NCBI GenBank assembly: GCA_965225955.1
Contig: CBDDBX010000027.1
Span: 24,636-88,635, forward strand
DNA length: 64,000 nt
Source of the DNA: CBDDBX01 sp965225955
GTDB lineage: Bacteria; Acidobacteriota; Aminicenantia; UBA2199
Reading direction: 5' to 3'
The translations under genes were made by a program, and so were the position numbers. Positions 52,314 to 61,357 of this stretch are shown here, piece by piece (position 1 is the first letter of the stretch; each line of letters begins with the position of its first letter). The notes under the pieces were generated by a model. It was given only the letters and a program-made list of their open reading frames with translations, had not been told where the DNA came from and made no database searches.

Positions 52314-52448
52314 CATTTCTGTACTATCTCTGATTCTGAAGAGGACTCAAAAGAGCTTCACCTTCAGATATCCACCTCATTTATCAATTTTAATAAAAAA
52401 GAAAGAGTTCTTGTATGCATTCAGGATATAACTGCTTTAGTAATCTGA
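52314..52448 (+). pseudogene. Remnant of a PAS-domain sensor protein
   Basis: In one frame, about 44 residues end with LHLQISTSFINFN and KERVLVCIQDITALV before a stop at 52446-52448. The pattern L-x-L-x-x-S-T-S...RVLVCIQDIT is the end of a PAS domain as found in many histidine kinases. A stop codon (52311-52313) closes the frame upstream, and another short frame (DFSEKITFLYYL) precedes it. The remnant overlaps the 3' end of the convergent response-regulator gene by 12 nt. It is probably what is left of a decayed kinase gene. Confidence 0.45.
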
Positions 52449-53435
52449 ATATTTTTCTATCTTATCCCATTTATCTTTAATTGTACTTATATCATCTTTA
52501 ATCTTTACAAAAAGATCTACCAGGTCAGGATCAAAATGTCGTCCTCTGTCAGCAACAATAGTTTCATATGCTCTGTCTATACTCCAGGGCTCCTTATATG
52601 GTCTCTTCATTGTGAGGGCATCAAAAACATCAGCTATAGCGACTATTCTCGCTGCCTGACAGATTGATTTACCGGACAGCCCCTGAGGATAACCTGAACC
52701 ATCCCATCTTTCGTGATGCTGGAGAGCAATATCAGCAGCCATTCTGAATAAGGAGGTTTTACCATTTGAGAGAATACCGTATCCGATTTCAGAATGGTTT
52801 CTCATTATTTTCCACTCATCTACAGTCAGTTTACGTGGAGCTTTCAGAATATTGTCGGGAATTCCTATTTTGCCTGTATCGTGCATTGGGGCACTTAAAC
52901 GCAGAAGCTCTGTCTCTTCTTTTTCCCATTCAGCTTTTTCTGCTATTCTTGCTGAGAAATCTGCCATTCTCCAGATGTGAACTCCAGTATCAGTATCGTT
53001 ATAATGACCTGCCTGACCAAGCATTTCAATAGACTCTTTCTGTACCTTCAGAAGTTCATCCATTTTAACCAGATTAAGATGGTTTTTTACTCTTGATCTG
53101 ATAATCGCCGGATGAAAAGGTTTCCCAATATAGTCTACAGCTCCAATATCAAAACCGTACTGTTCATCTTTCACATCAGTCATTGCTGTAACAAAAATTA
53201 TAGGAATACCGGCGGTTTCAGAAGATGATTTCAGACGATGACACACCTCATACCCATCCATTCCCGGCATCATTACATCAAGAAGAATAAGATCCGGCTG
53301 TTCTTTAGCTGCTGTTTCAAGAGCCTTTGCTCCGTTTTTTGCAAATTTAAGAGTGTAATTGTCTTCAGAAAGGGTTACCTTCATAAGAGAAAGGTTATTA
53401 GGTTCATCATCAACTATTAAAACTGTTTTTTTCAC
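52437..53435 (-). CDS. Response regulator with HD-GYP c-di-GMP phosphodiesterase domain
   Basis: This 332-residue protein has an N-terminal receiver (Asp53 in LLDVMMPGMDG) and a C-terminal HD-GYP domain with HDTGKIGIPD (His185, Asp186) and HHERWDGSGYP (240-250), the residues for hydrolysis of c-di-GMP. Phosphorylation by the neighbouring hybrid kinase probably controls activity. Its start overlaps the end of the kinase gene by 4 nt, so translation is coupled. Confidence 0.94.
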   Translation of the reverse strand: MKKTVLIVDDEPNNLSLMKVTLSEDNYTLKFAKNGAKALETAAKEQPDLILLDVMMPGMDGYEVCHRLKSSSETAGIPIIFVTAMTDVKDEQYGFDIGAVDYIGKPFHPAIIRSRVKNHLNLVKMDELLKVQKESIEMLGQAGHYNDTDTGVHIWRMADFSARIAEKAEWEKEETELLRLSAPMHDTGKIGIPDNILKAPRKLTVDEWKIMRNHSEIGYGILSNGKTSLFRMAADIALQHHERWDGSGYPQGLSGKSICQAARIVAIADVFDALTMKRPYKEPWSIDRAYETIVADRGRHFDPDLVDLFVKIKDDISTIKDKWDKIEKYSDY

Positions 53436-56431
53436 TTCTTACTACCCCCGCTGAGATTTTGCTCTATATTGAGAATAAGTTCTCTGCTTTTGTCAAATTC
53501 AAAGGATTCTACAGCTTCCTGTAGTTCTGACAGATCTTCATAATCTATATTTCCCTTTAGTGAATCATAAAGCCTGGAAAAAAGCTGGTCATCGGATTCA
53601 GATTTTGCCAGAGACTGATCCATTTTTTTTAGCAGCATTACTATCTCTTCCACACTTTTATTCTTCTCTTTATGAGGTTCAGGTGATTTAGCGGATTGCA
53701 TCTCTCTATCGAGTGCCATGGCATCAATAGCCTTAATAGTCTCTTCCATCTCCTGGGCCAGCTCTTTTATAGCTTCTTTAAGTGCAGGTGTGATATTGCC
53801 GGATTTTTTCATGCCATTATAGAGGTGACAAACTTTCTCTGTTGATTCAGCCAGCTTGTTAATTGCCAGATTCCCGGCAACCCCTTTGAGAGAGTGTGCC
53901 ACCTGATACATCTGGATATAGTCTCCTGATCTGTGGGAGCCTTCAATTATAAGGTGATCATTTCTGTGATTGCTTATAAAGCTGAGGAGATTTTCTGTAT
54001 AGAGATCTATATTGTTACCCCAGCGACTCATTGCTTCGGACATATTGATGACCTTACCCGGGTTGTCCAGAGAAATTCTCTGTGAAGAAGTCTGTTTCTG
54101 TTCTGGTACAAAAATTTCACCACGATCCGCTGGAATAAGCTGATCCATAATTGTAAAGAGCTGAGTGAAATTAATAGGTTTCCCGGCTATATCATCTATT
54201 CCGGCATCCAGGCATGCCTGTTGCTCTTCCTGCATTATACTTGCAGTAAGTGCAACAATAGGTATATGCTCCTCACTTCCTCTCTCCATATACCTGATGG
54301 TTTTAGTTGCAGCTATTCCATCCATTACCGGCATATGAATATCCATAAGAATAATATCGTAACTCTCTTCTTTATATGCTTTTACTGCCTCTTCGCCATT
54401 TGCTGCTATATCCACAATATGTCCCTGCTCTTTGAGACGTAGTTCAGCCAGTCTGGAGTTCTGGGGAATATCTTCAGCAAGGAGAATTCTGAAACCGCTT
54501 CTGTTTACCACAGGTTCTGCCTGAGTATCTTTTTTTCTGATACATTTACCCGGACAGACTGCTTCATTAAGTTCTATTTCAAAATGGAAGATTGAACCTT
54601 TGCCTGGTTTACTTTCAACCCATATTTTACCTTTCATGAGTTCTACAAGCTGTCTGCTTATAGTTGTTCCAAGACCTGTACCACCGTACCTTCTGCTTGT
54701 AGAGTAGTCAGCCTGAGTAAAACTTTCAAAGATTGAATCCAGTTTATGCTGTGAGATTCCTATACCGGAGTCTATTACTTTAAAATAGACTCTGCTGCCT
54801 ATATCTCCCGGCACTATATCTACAGATACTCCACCACGTTCAGTAAATTTAATAGCGTTACCAACCAGGTTCATTATTATCTGCCTTATTCTGGAGGGAT
54901 CTCCGCTGAAGCATTCCGGCAGTTCTTCATGGTAGTTAAAATTAAGTGACAGGTTTTTCTCTTTAGCCTTAAATTCAAGAGTTTTCAGTGTTTCCTGAAC
55001 TACCTCTGCAAGATTGAAACAGAGGTTTTCCAGTTCCATTTTGCTGTTTTCCAGTTTACTAAGATCCAGAATGTCGTTAATGACTTTAAGTAGTAATTTA
55101 GCAGAGTTGTGAGCTGTTTTCAGATACTCCTGCAGTTCTGCAGGAAGAGCCTCGCGGTCAAGAACAAGTTGAAGAAAGCCGATTATTGAGTTCATCGGAG
55201 TTCTTATTTCATGACTCATATTTGCAAGAAATGATGATTTAAGGGCAGCGGCTTCTTCTGCAGCTGCTTTAGACTCTTTCAGTTTATCTTCTGCATGTTT
55301 TCTGTCTGTTATGTCAAATATAACTCCATCAAGCCATTCAGGTACATCATCACTGTTATATGAAGATTGCCCTTTTTCCCATACCCATTTAACTTCTTCA
55401 TCAGAAGTTACGATTCTGTATTCGATTGTATATGGCCTGCTTTCACTTACTGCTTTAAGGATTTCCCGGGCAATATCTGCTCTGTCATCTTTGTGAATAA
55501 TACTGTCAAAGGTTCTCACTGCATTCTGTACGAAATCTTCTTCAGGATATCCTGTTAATTCTTTAACGGCATTTGACATAAAGAGCATTGTCCATGTATC
55601 GTCCAGTTTACACCTGAAGCTGACTCCCGGAATGTTGGATACCAGAGATCTGTATTTCTCTTCACTGTTAAAGACTTCATTCTGCAGATTAATCCTGTTT
55701 GTAATATCAGTTGCTATACCAAGAGTACTTGTTACCTCACCATCATCATTAAGAATTGGGACTCTTTCAGAAAGAAACCATCTCTCTTTACCATCCGGCC
55801 CCGGTAACATGAGTTCATGAATAAAAGATTTTTTTGTTGTCAGAAGCTCCTGATCCTTTTGCCTTACATATTCTGCTGTTTCAGGGGGCATGAACTTAGC
55901 TTCAGTTGAGCTCAGAATATCTGACTCATCACAACCTGACACTTCAAGAAACTTTCTGTTAACCAGCAGATATTTTCCATCAAGAGTTTTTATAAAAACT
56001 ACTGTATCAAGACTATCTATAATTGTCTGAAAGCCTCTGGTAATCTCATCCATAGCCATTTGATGAAGCATCTGGTAGGTCATATCTGAAATAGTAAGGG
56101 TGATTCTGTCTTTATCTGAAGCATCTTCCACTCTTATTGATACTGGTATTAATGTACCATCTTTTTTCAGAAGTTTTGTTTCCCATTTAATCTGTTCAAT
56201 ATCATTATCAACCATATAGCTGATTAACCTGGTACTGTTTGTAACAGATTCTATAAACTCTTTCAGATGCTTTTGCTGAAGTTCAGATACTTGATAACCA
56301 GATATTTTTTCAAGTTCCGAATCACCGGAGACAATTCTGAATTTACTGTTTATAAGAAGCCTGCAGGTAGGGGCAGTGTTGTATATAGCAGGTTCCTGCT
56401 GCTCTTTTACAATTAGAAAGTTTTTATTCAT
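53432..56431 (-). CDS. Hybrid histidine kinase, three PAS domains, REC and Hpt
   Basis: This 999-residue cytoplasmic protein has three PAS domains (about 20-120, 130-250, 260-380), HisKA with His407 in ANMSHEIRTPMNS, an HATPase domain (NLVGNAIKF, DSGIGIS, GGTGLGTTIS), a receiver with Asp697 in ILMDIHMP and an Hpt domain with His846 in AHSLKGVAGN. All phosphorelay steps are thus in one chain, apart from the final regulator. No membrane helix is predicted, so it senses an internal or redox signal. It sits between a diguanylate cyclase regulator gene upstream (15-nt gap) and a phosphodiesterase regulator gene downstream (4-nt overlap). Confidence 0.95.
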   Translation of the reverse strand: MNKNFLIVKEQQEPAIYNTAPTCRLLINSKFRIVSGDSELEKISGYQVSELQQKHLKEFIESVTNSTRLISYMVDNDIEQIKWETKLLKKDGTLIPVSIRVEDASDKDRITLTISDMTYQMLHQMAMDEITRGFQTIIDSLDTVVFIKTLDGKYLLVNRKFLEVSGCDESDILSSTEAKFMPPETAEYVRQKDQELLTTKKSFIHELMLPGPDGKERWFLSERVPILNDDGEVTSTLGIATDITNRINLQNEVFNSEEKYRSLVSNIPGVSFRCKLDDTWTMLFMSNAVKELTGYPEEDFVQNAVRTFDSIIHKDDRADIAREILKAVSESRPYTIEYRIVTSDEEVKWVWEKGQSSYNSDDVPEWLDGVIFDITDRKHAEDKLKESKAAAEEAAALKSSFLANMSHEIRTPMNSIIGFLQLVLDREALPAELQEYLKTAHNSAKLLLKVINDILDLSKLENSKMELENLCFNLAEVVQETLKTLEFKAKEKNLSLNFNYHEELPECFSGDPSRIRQIIMNLVGNAIKFTERGGVSVDIVPGDIGSRVYFKVIDSGIGISQHKLDSIFESFTQADYSTSRRYGGTGLGTTISRQLVELMKGKIWVESKPGKGSIFHFEIELNEAVCPGKCIRKKDTQAEPVVNRSGFRILLAEDIPQNSRLAELRLKEQGHIVDIAANGEEAVKAYKEESYDIILMDIHMPVMDGIAATKTIRYMERGSEEHIPIVALTASIMQEEQQACLDAGIDDIAGKPINFTQLFTIMDQLIPADRGEIFVPEQKQTSSQRISLDNPGKVINMSEAMSRWGNNIDLYTENLLSFISNHRNDHLIIEGSHRSGDYIQMYQVAHSLKGVAGNLAINKLAESTEKVCHLYNGMKKSGNITPALKEAIKELAQEMEETIKAIDAMALDREMQSAKSPEPHKEKNKSVEEIVMLLKKMDQSLAKSESDDQLFSRLYDSLKGNIDYEDLSELQEAVESFEFDKSRELILNIEQNLSGGSKK

Positions 56432-56446
56432 TTTTCACCACAGATT

Positions 56447-57706
56447 TCAGTCAGAAACAATTCTGTTACGGCCTCTTTGCTTAGCTTTGTACAGATAATC
56501 GTCTGCTGTTTTAATTGTTTCATTAAGATTGGACTGCATCTCAGTTGCAATACCTATCGAAATTGTTACTTTTATTGAGTGATCTTTATATTTTATCTCA
56601 GTATCCTCAATCCTCTGCCTCATTCTCTCAAAGGCCGTTATATGATTTATCGCTGAAGTACCTGTAGTAATAATGCAGAACTCTTCTCCTCCAAACCTGC
56701 TAACCAGATCAGAGGTTCTGAAGTTAGCGGTTATGAGCCTTGAAATAGTTTTCAATACATTATCTCCTGCTTCGTGACCAAAGGTATCGTTCACATTTTT
56801 AAAATGATCAATATCAAGCATAGATATGGAGAGGGAAATATCTCCACGCCTACAGTTTTCAAAGAGCCTCTCTGCAGTATCAAAAAAGTACCTTCGGTTG
56901 TAAAGACCTGTCAGATGGTCTGTAATTGATGTTACCCGGAGTTTGTCAAGAGCCTCCATCATCTCTACGTTCTGTCGTATTCTCAGGTTAAGTTCTTCGG
57001 GAATAAAGGGCTTTGTTATAAAGTCATTGGCACCTGCCTTCAGAAACTCTATTGCAGTGAAGGTGTTGGCGGAACTTGATATACCTATTATTGAAAGCTG
57101 ATCTATTTTGAACCTCTTCCTAAGTCTTTTGGTAAGTTCTATGCCATCTATATCAGGCATTGTGTAATCGATTACAGCAACATGCAGATCTTCAATTGCC
57201 TTAACCTTTTCAAGTGCAGCTTCTCCACCATCTGCAAATTCCAGCTGATACATCTGAGGCTCAAGTATTGTTGCAATCTGGGTTCTGATCATCATTGAAT
57301 CATCAACAATCAAAATCTTAGTGGTTAAGTTTTTCATAAGCCGGTCTACAGTTTTAAGCAGATATGCCAGAGTCTGATTTCCGTTTTTTACTATATAATC
57401 GGTGGCTTTGAAATCAGTAAGCTTTTTTCTTACTTCGTCGTTAAATTTTTCAGTATAGAATATGAGAGGAGTTCCTCTGTCTGTCAGAAGGTCTACAATT
57501 TTTTCAGTTTCAAGATCTTTAAGGTCGAGCTTTACTACAGATAAAAAATACTCAGATTCAGATGTAGCAAGGTAAGCCAGTGAATTGAAATTTGATTCAA
57601 AGATATCCGCTTCAACAGCCAGACTGGTTTCAAGCATCAGTTTTATCAGTTTTCCGTGATTGATATCTTTCTCTACAATCAGGACTCTTCTGTTACCATT
57701 TTCCAT
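56447..57706 (-). CDS. Response regulator with two receivers and GGDEF diguanylate cyclase
   Basis: This 419-residue protein has a degenerate first receiver (about 1-120; an Asp is at 61 in VKLDL but the acidic pair is replaced by EKD), a second canonical receiver (Asp180 in AVIDYTMPDIDG) and a GGDEF domain with active site GGEEF at 339-343. The architecture is PleD-like (REC-REC-GGDEF), in which the first receivers drive dimerisation. It opens the operon with the hybrid kinase and HD-GYP regulator. The ATG has no ribosome binding site; a promoter ends 6 nt upstream. Confidence 0.94.
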   Translation of the reverse strand: MENGNRRVLIVEKDINHGKLIKLMLETSLAVEADIFESNFNSLAYLATSESEYFLSVVKLDLKDLETEKIVDLLTDRGTPLIFYTEKFNDEVRKKLTDFKATDYIVKNGNQTLAYLLKTVDRLMKNLTTKILIVDDSMMIRTQIATILEPQMYQLEFADGGEAALEKVKAIEDLHVAVIDYTMPDIDGIELTKRLRKRFKIDQLSIIGISSSANTFTAIEFLKAGANDFITKPFIPEELNLRIRQNVEMMEALDKLRVTSITDHLTGLYNRRYFFDTAERLFENCRRGDISLSISMLDIDHFKNVNDTFGHEAGDNVLKTISRLITANFRTSDLVSRFGGEEFCIITTGTSAINHITAFERMRQRIEDTEIKYKDHSIKVTISIGIATEMQSNLNETIKTADDYLYKAKQRGRNRIVSD

Positions 57707-57712
57707 AGAACA

Positions 57713-57741
57713 AATATGTTATCTTAGTGGTTCTTTTTCAA
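57713..57741 (-). promoter_or_regulatory. Promoter of the c-di-GMP phosphorelay operon (leaderless type)
   Basis: On the minus strand TTGAAA (57741-57736) and CATATT (57718-57713) are 17 nt apart; 6 nt separate the -10 box from the ATG at 57706. Confidence 0.55.
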
Positions 57742-57861
57742 ATATTGAGAGGTGCCATCAGATTAATACTCTTTATAAAGATGCTGAGTAAAAAAATATA
57801 CAGATTATTGTATAGAGAATCTTATAGGTGTATTATTCTCTATTCTTTAAATGGAGGCTGT

Positions 57862-59487
57862 ATGAAAAGAATAGTTCTTATATTAATTATGTTTTGTTCG
57901 TTACTTGGAGCACAGAATTATAAAACTGTTGCTGAAAAGACAGATTATAAAAAAACATCCCTTTACGGTGATATAATGGATCTACTCTATTATTCCCAGA
58001 GCAGATCTCCCTACATAAAGATATCCAGACTCTGTAAAACTGATGAAGGCAGAATTGTACCTCTGGTAGTTATAAGTAAAGAGGGGATCACTGACGTTTC
58101 TGAACTGAAGATAACAGGCAAAGATGTTGTACTTGTAATGGCGAATATCCATGCTGGCGAAATAGAGGGTAAAGAGGCTGTTCTCAGATTTATAAGAGAT
58201 GTTGCTGAAGGAAAAGAGACTGACCTCTTTAGTAATCAGGTAGTTTTGATTATTCCAAATCTTAATGCTGATGGTAATGAGCGTCTTAGTATGGATAGCA
58301 GAAGGGATAATGGTCCGGCATATGCAGGTATAAGATATAATAGTCAGAACCTTGATCTCAACAGAGACTATATAAAAGCTGAATCTACAGAAATAAAGGC
58401 TCTGATCAGACTTTTCAGGCAGTGGGATCCTGTACTTTTCCTTGATATGCATACCAAAGATGGTTCATATCACCAGGAACCTGTTACATACGCAACATCA
58501 TCAAATCCCAATGCAGATGCAGCACTGAGTAGTTATATGTGGAAGAAGATGTTTCCCCAGGTCAGAAAGGTTCTGAAAAAGAAATATAGTTATGAGAGTG
58601 TACCTTATGGTAATTTCATGGATAGAGGTAATCCTTCAAAAGGATGGATAAACAGTACGGTTAATGCCAGATTCGGTACAAACTATACAGGACTGAGAAA
58701 CAGATTTACTATTCTTGATGAGAACTATCCATGGGCAGATTTCAAGACAAGAGTTCTCTCTTCTGATGGCTTCCTGAGGTCTGTACTTGAGTATACAAAC
58801 AGCAATATCACTGAAATGCGTAAACTTGCTGATAAATCAGATAGAGAAACAGTGAAGGCTTTTGCCAGCGGAGATTTTGTTATGAAAAGCAAAGTAACAA
58901 AACTTTTTGATGTAACTGTTAAGAGTTATGAATTTAAGAAAATAAAAATAACAAAGAAGAACAGACATAAGTATCCCTGGTGGTACAGAGATTATTTTAT
59001 GGAAAAACTGGATAAGAAAAGGGATTACACAATGCCCTATTATGCAGGTAATGAGGCTGTGGAGACAATTAAGCTTCCTCAGGGCTATATTCTGGATGCC
59101 AGTCAGGAATCTGTAGTGAGAAAACTGAAAGAACATGGAATTGTTGTACAGAAGATTGTTAAAACAGTTGAGCTTGAACTTGAAGAGTATATGATGAAAT
59201 CTGTTAAACCAGCAAAAGGTATATACCAGGGCATAGTTTTTGTAAAAACTGAAGGGGAGTATCGTAAGGTAAAGAAAACCATTTCTGCAGGCTCATGGAT
59301 TGTTTCTCTTAAACAGCCACTGGCAAGGCTTATTGCGGTTATGCTGGAACCTGAATATGATGATAGTCTGCTGGCATGGGGATTTTTTAACAGATTCCTG
59401 GTAACCCAATGGGGAAATCGTCCTGCTATCTATCCTGTATACCGGATTAATAATCTGAAACAGAAGGCTCTGAGATTCATTAACTGA
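57862..59487 (+). CDS. Secreted M14-family metallocarboxypeptidase-like protein
   Basis: This 541-residue protein has a signal peptide (MKRIVLILIMFCSLLGAQ) and a zinc carboxypeptidase fold: the HxxE zinc pair in ANIHAGEIEGKEA, the substrate Arg/Asn stretch NLDLNRDYIKAE, and the third zinc ligand in LDMHTKDG. It probably trims peptides or cell-wall peptides in the periplasm or outside. The start at 57862 is chosen from the GGAGG ribosome binding site and the signal peptide; upstream in-frame codons lie in the promoter region of the divergent operon. Confidence 0.9.
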   Translation: MKRIVLILIMFCSLLGAQNYKTVAEKTDYKKTSLYGDIMDLLYYSQSRSPYIKISRLCKTDEGRIVPLVVISKEGITDVSELKITGKDVVLVMANIHAGEIEGKEAVLRFIRDVAEGKETDLFSNQVVLIIPNLNADGNERLSMDSRRDNGPAYAGIRYNSQNLDLNRDYIKAESTEIKALIRLFRQWDPVLFLDMHTKDGSYHQEPVTYATSSNPNADAALSSYMWKKMFPQVRKVLKKKYSYESVPYGNFMDRGNPSKGWINSTVNARFGTNYTGLRNRFTILDENYPWADFKTRVLSSDGFLRSVLEYTNSNITEMRKLADKSDRETVKAFASGDFVMKSKVTKLFDVTVKSYEFKKIKITKKNRHKYPWWYRDYFMEKLDKKRDYTMPYYAGNEAVETIKLPQGYILDASQESVVRKLKEHGIVVQKIVKTVELELEEYMMKSVKPAKGIYQGIVFVKTEGEYRKVKKTISAGSWIVSLKQPLARLIAVMLEPEYDDSLLAWGFFNRFLVTQWGNRPAIYPVYRINNLKQKALRFIN

Positions 59488-59524
59488 TACAGGTTGATTT
59501 TTTTTGTAACAGGATGTATTTTAA

Positions 59525-60355
59525 ATGATGCAGATTGACGAAATAATGGATGATAAATTTATTGGTTCCATAGAAGAACTGGGTGCTATGCCTTCTATTG
59601 CACTAGATGTAATGGGATTGATTAACGATACTGGTTCAACAGTTGACGATATAGTTAAGAGATTGAGACTGGATGAGGCTCTTGTGGCCTATATACTCAA
59701 GTTCTGTAACTCAGCAGCATTTGGAATGAAGAGAGAAATAACAGGAATAACTCAGGGGATCAATCTTCTGGGTTTTACTAAGCTTAAAACTCTTCTTATG
59801 TCCTATTTTACAAAAAATCTATATCTCATCTCTTCCAACGATCCTGTTAAAAGCAAATTGTGGGAACACAGCATTGGAGTGGCAATTTTTTCAAAAGTAG
59901 TTGGAGAAGCTCTTAAACAGAATGGGGAGGAACTCTATCTTGCAGGCCTCTTTCACGATATAGGTAAACTTGTTCTTTTTAAATATAATAGGAATCTTTT
60001 TATTGATTCACAGAACTCAGCTTTTGAAAAAGATGAAGAATCGATATTTGCTGAAACTGAGATATTCTCCTGCTCCCATGTTGAGGTCGGAGTACTTCTG
60101 CTTGAGAAATGGCAGTTTAATGAATCACTTATAGAGATGGTTAAGTATCATCATGCAGCAGATCAGTATAGTGGTGCAAATAAAAATGTTAAGATAGTCA
60201 GTTTTGCAGATAAACTGGTACTCAGGCATATAGAAGGACATAATAGTGTAGACTATCTTGATAGCGGAAGAACTCTTGGCTTCTCAGATGCTGAAACTGA
60301 AAAACTTATAATAGAATCCCTCAGACTCAAAGATGAGTATCTGAGTGTCTTATAG
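59525..60355 (+). CDS. HDOD-domain signalling protein
   Basis: This protein of about 276 residues is a single HDOD domain (about 15-215) with the HD-like core FHDIGKLVLFKYN and the typical start LGAMPSIALDVMGLINDTGSTVDDI. HDOD proteins are non-enzymatic relatives of HD-GYP domains that take part in c-di-GMP and motility pathways. It follows the M14 gene by 37 nt with AGGA about 8 nt before the ATG; a second ATG three nucleotides on is possible. It lies just upstream of the dehydrogenase gene. Confidence 0.85.
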   Translation: MMQIDEIMDDKFIGSIEELGAMPSIALDVMGLINDTGSTVDDIVKRLRLDEALVAYILKFCNSAAFGMKREITGITQGINLLGFTKLKTLLMSYFTKNLYLISSNDPVKSKLWEHSIGVAIFSKVVGEALKQNGEELYLAGLFHDIGKLVLFKYNRNLFIDSQNSAFEKDEESIFAETEIFSCSHVEVGVLLLEKWQFNESLIEMVKYHHAADQYSGANKNVKIVSFADKLVLRHIEGHNSVDYLDSGRTLGFSDAETEKLIIESLRLKDEYLSVL

Positions 60356-60378
60356 TATAAATTTGTAATCAGGTGAAA

Positions 60379-61350
60379 ATGAAATCTAAAGTAATATTAT
60401 CTAAAAGATATATGGAGAAAGGTGTAGAATTCCTTTCTGAAAAGTGCGAACTTGTTATTGCAGAAGAAAAATACTCTTCACTGAAAGAGGCGGTTATAAA
60501 TAACCAGGATGTAAAAGGACTGATAACTTTTCTGTCTGACAAAGTGGATCGGGAAATTATAGATCTCTGTCCTGATCTGAAGGTTATCTCAAACTATGCC
60601 GTTGGATACAACAATATAGATACTGCTTATGCTGTAAGTAGAGGGATTGTAGTTACAAATACTCCTGATATCCTTACAGCAGCTACTGCAGATATTGCTA
60701 TGGCTCTGCTTCTTTCTGTAGCCAGACTTATTGTGCCCTCTGATCGCTTTATGAGAGAAGATCGATTTACCGGCTGGGGTTATGACCTGATGCTGGGTAA
60801 AGAGCTTAAGGGTTCAGTAATTGGTATTGCCGGGATGGGGCGTATTGGTGAAGCAATGGTTGAAAGGGCTCTTGGGTTTGGTATGAAAGTAATCTACTAC
60901 TCCAGAACCAGAAAACCTGAACTCGAAGCAAAGTATAATATGGAATACTGCGGCTTTGACGAGCTTGTAAAAGATTCTGATATTATATCTCTGCATCTGC
61001 CTTACTCTGAAGATGTACATCATCTGATTAACAGAGAGCGCCTCAACTCAATGAAAGAAGATGCAATTCTGATAAATACTGCCCGTGGGGCATTGATTGA
61101 TGAGACTGCACTCTACGAAACTCTGAGAGATCAGAGAATTTTTGGAGCAGGTCTTGATGTGTATGAGTTTGAACCGGCTGTAACTGAAGGACTCAAAGAA
61201 CTGGACAATGTTGTTTTAACTCCACATACAGGAAGTGCAACGGTGTCCACCCGTACAGGTATGGCAATGATGACAGCTTCAGATGTTGTTGCTGTACTAT
61301 CTGGTAATAAGCCGGAGTTCTACGTATCAGAAGCTACGGTTCTTTTTTAA
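60379..61350 (+). CDS. D-isomer-specific 2-hydroxyacid dehydrogenase
   Basis: This 323-residue enzyme reduces a 2-keto acid (glyoxylate, hydroxypyruvate or similar) with NAD(P)H. The Rossmann motif GIAGMGRIGEAM, the catalytic Arg in NTARGALIDE, a Glu about 30 residues later and the His in LTPHTGSAT form the standard active site. YAVGYNNIDT and the short loop pattern fit the glyoxylate/hydroxypyruvate reductase group best, but this is only a guess. The ATG at 60379 is chosen from the family start; the GTG at 60373 is inside the ribosome binding site. Confidence 0.9.
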   Translation: MKSKVILSKRYMEKGVEFLSEKCELVIAEEKYSSLKEAVINNQDVKGLITFLSDKVDREIIDLCPDLKVISNYAVGYNNIDTAYAVSRGIVVTNTPDILTAATADIAMALLLSVARLIVPSDRFMREDRFTGWGYDLMLGKELKGSVIGIAGMGRIGEAMVERALGFGMKVIYYSRTRKPELEAKYNMEYCGFDELVKDSDIISLHLPYSEDVHHLINRERLNSMKEDAILINTARGALIDETALYETLRDQRIFGAGLDVYEFEPAVTEGLKELDNVVLTPHTGSATVSTRTGMAMMTASDVVAVLSGNKPEFYVSEATVLF

Positions 61351-61357
61351 AGCTAAA

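Noticed and set aside
61283..61357. ATG at 61283 as start of uvrB
   Set aside because: It would add 25 residues unlike any UvrB N-terminus and overlap the dehydrogenase gene by 68 nt.
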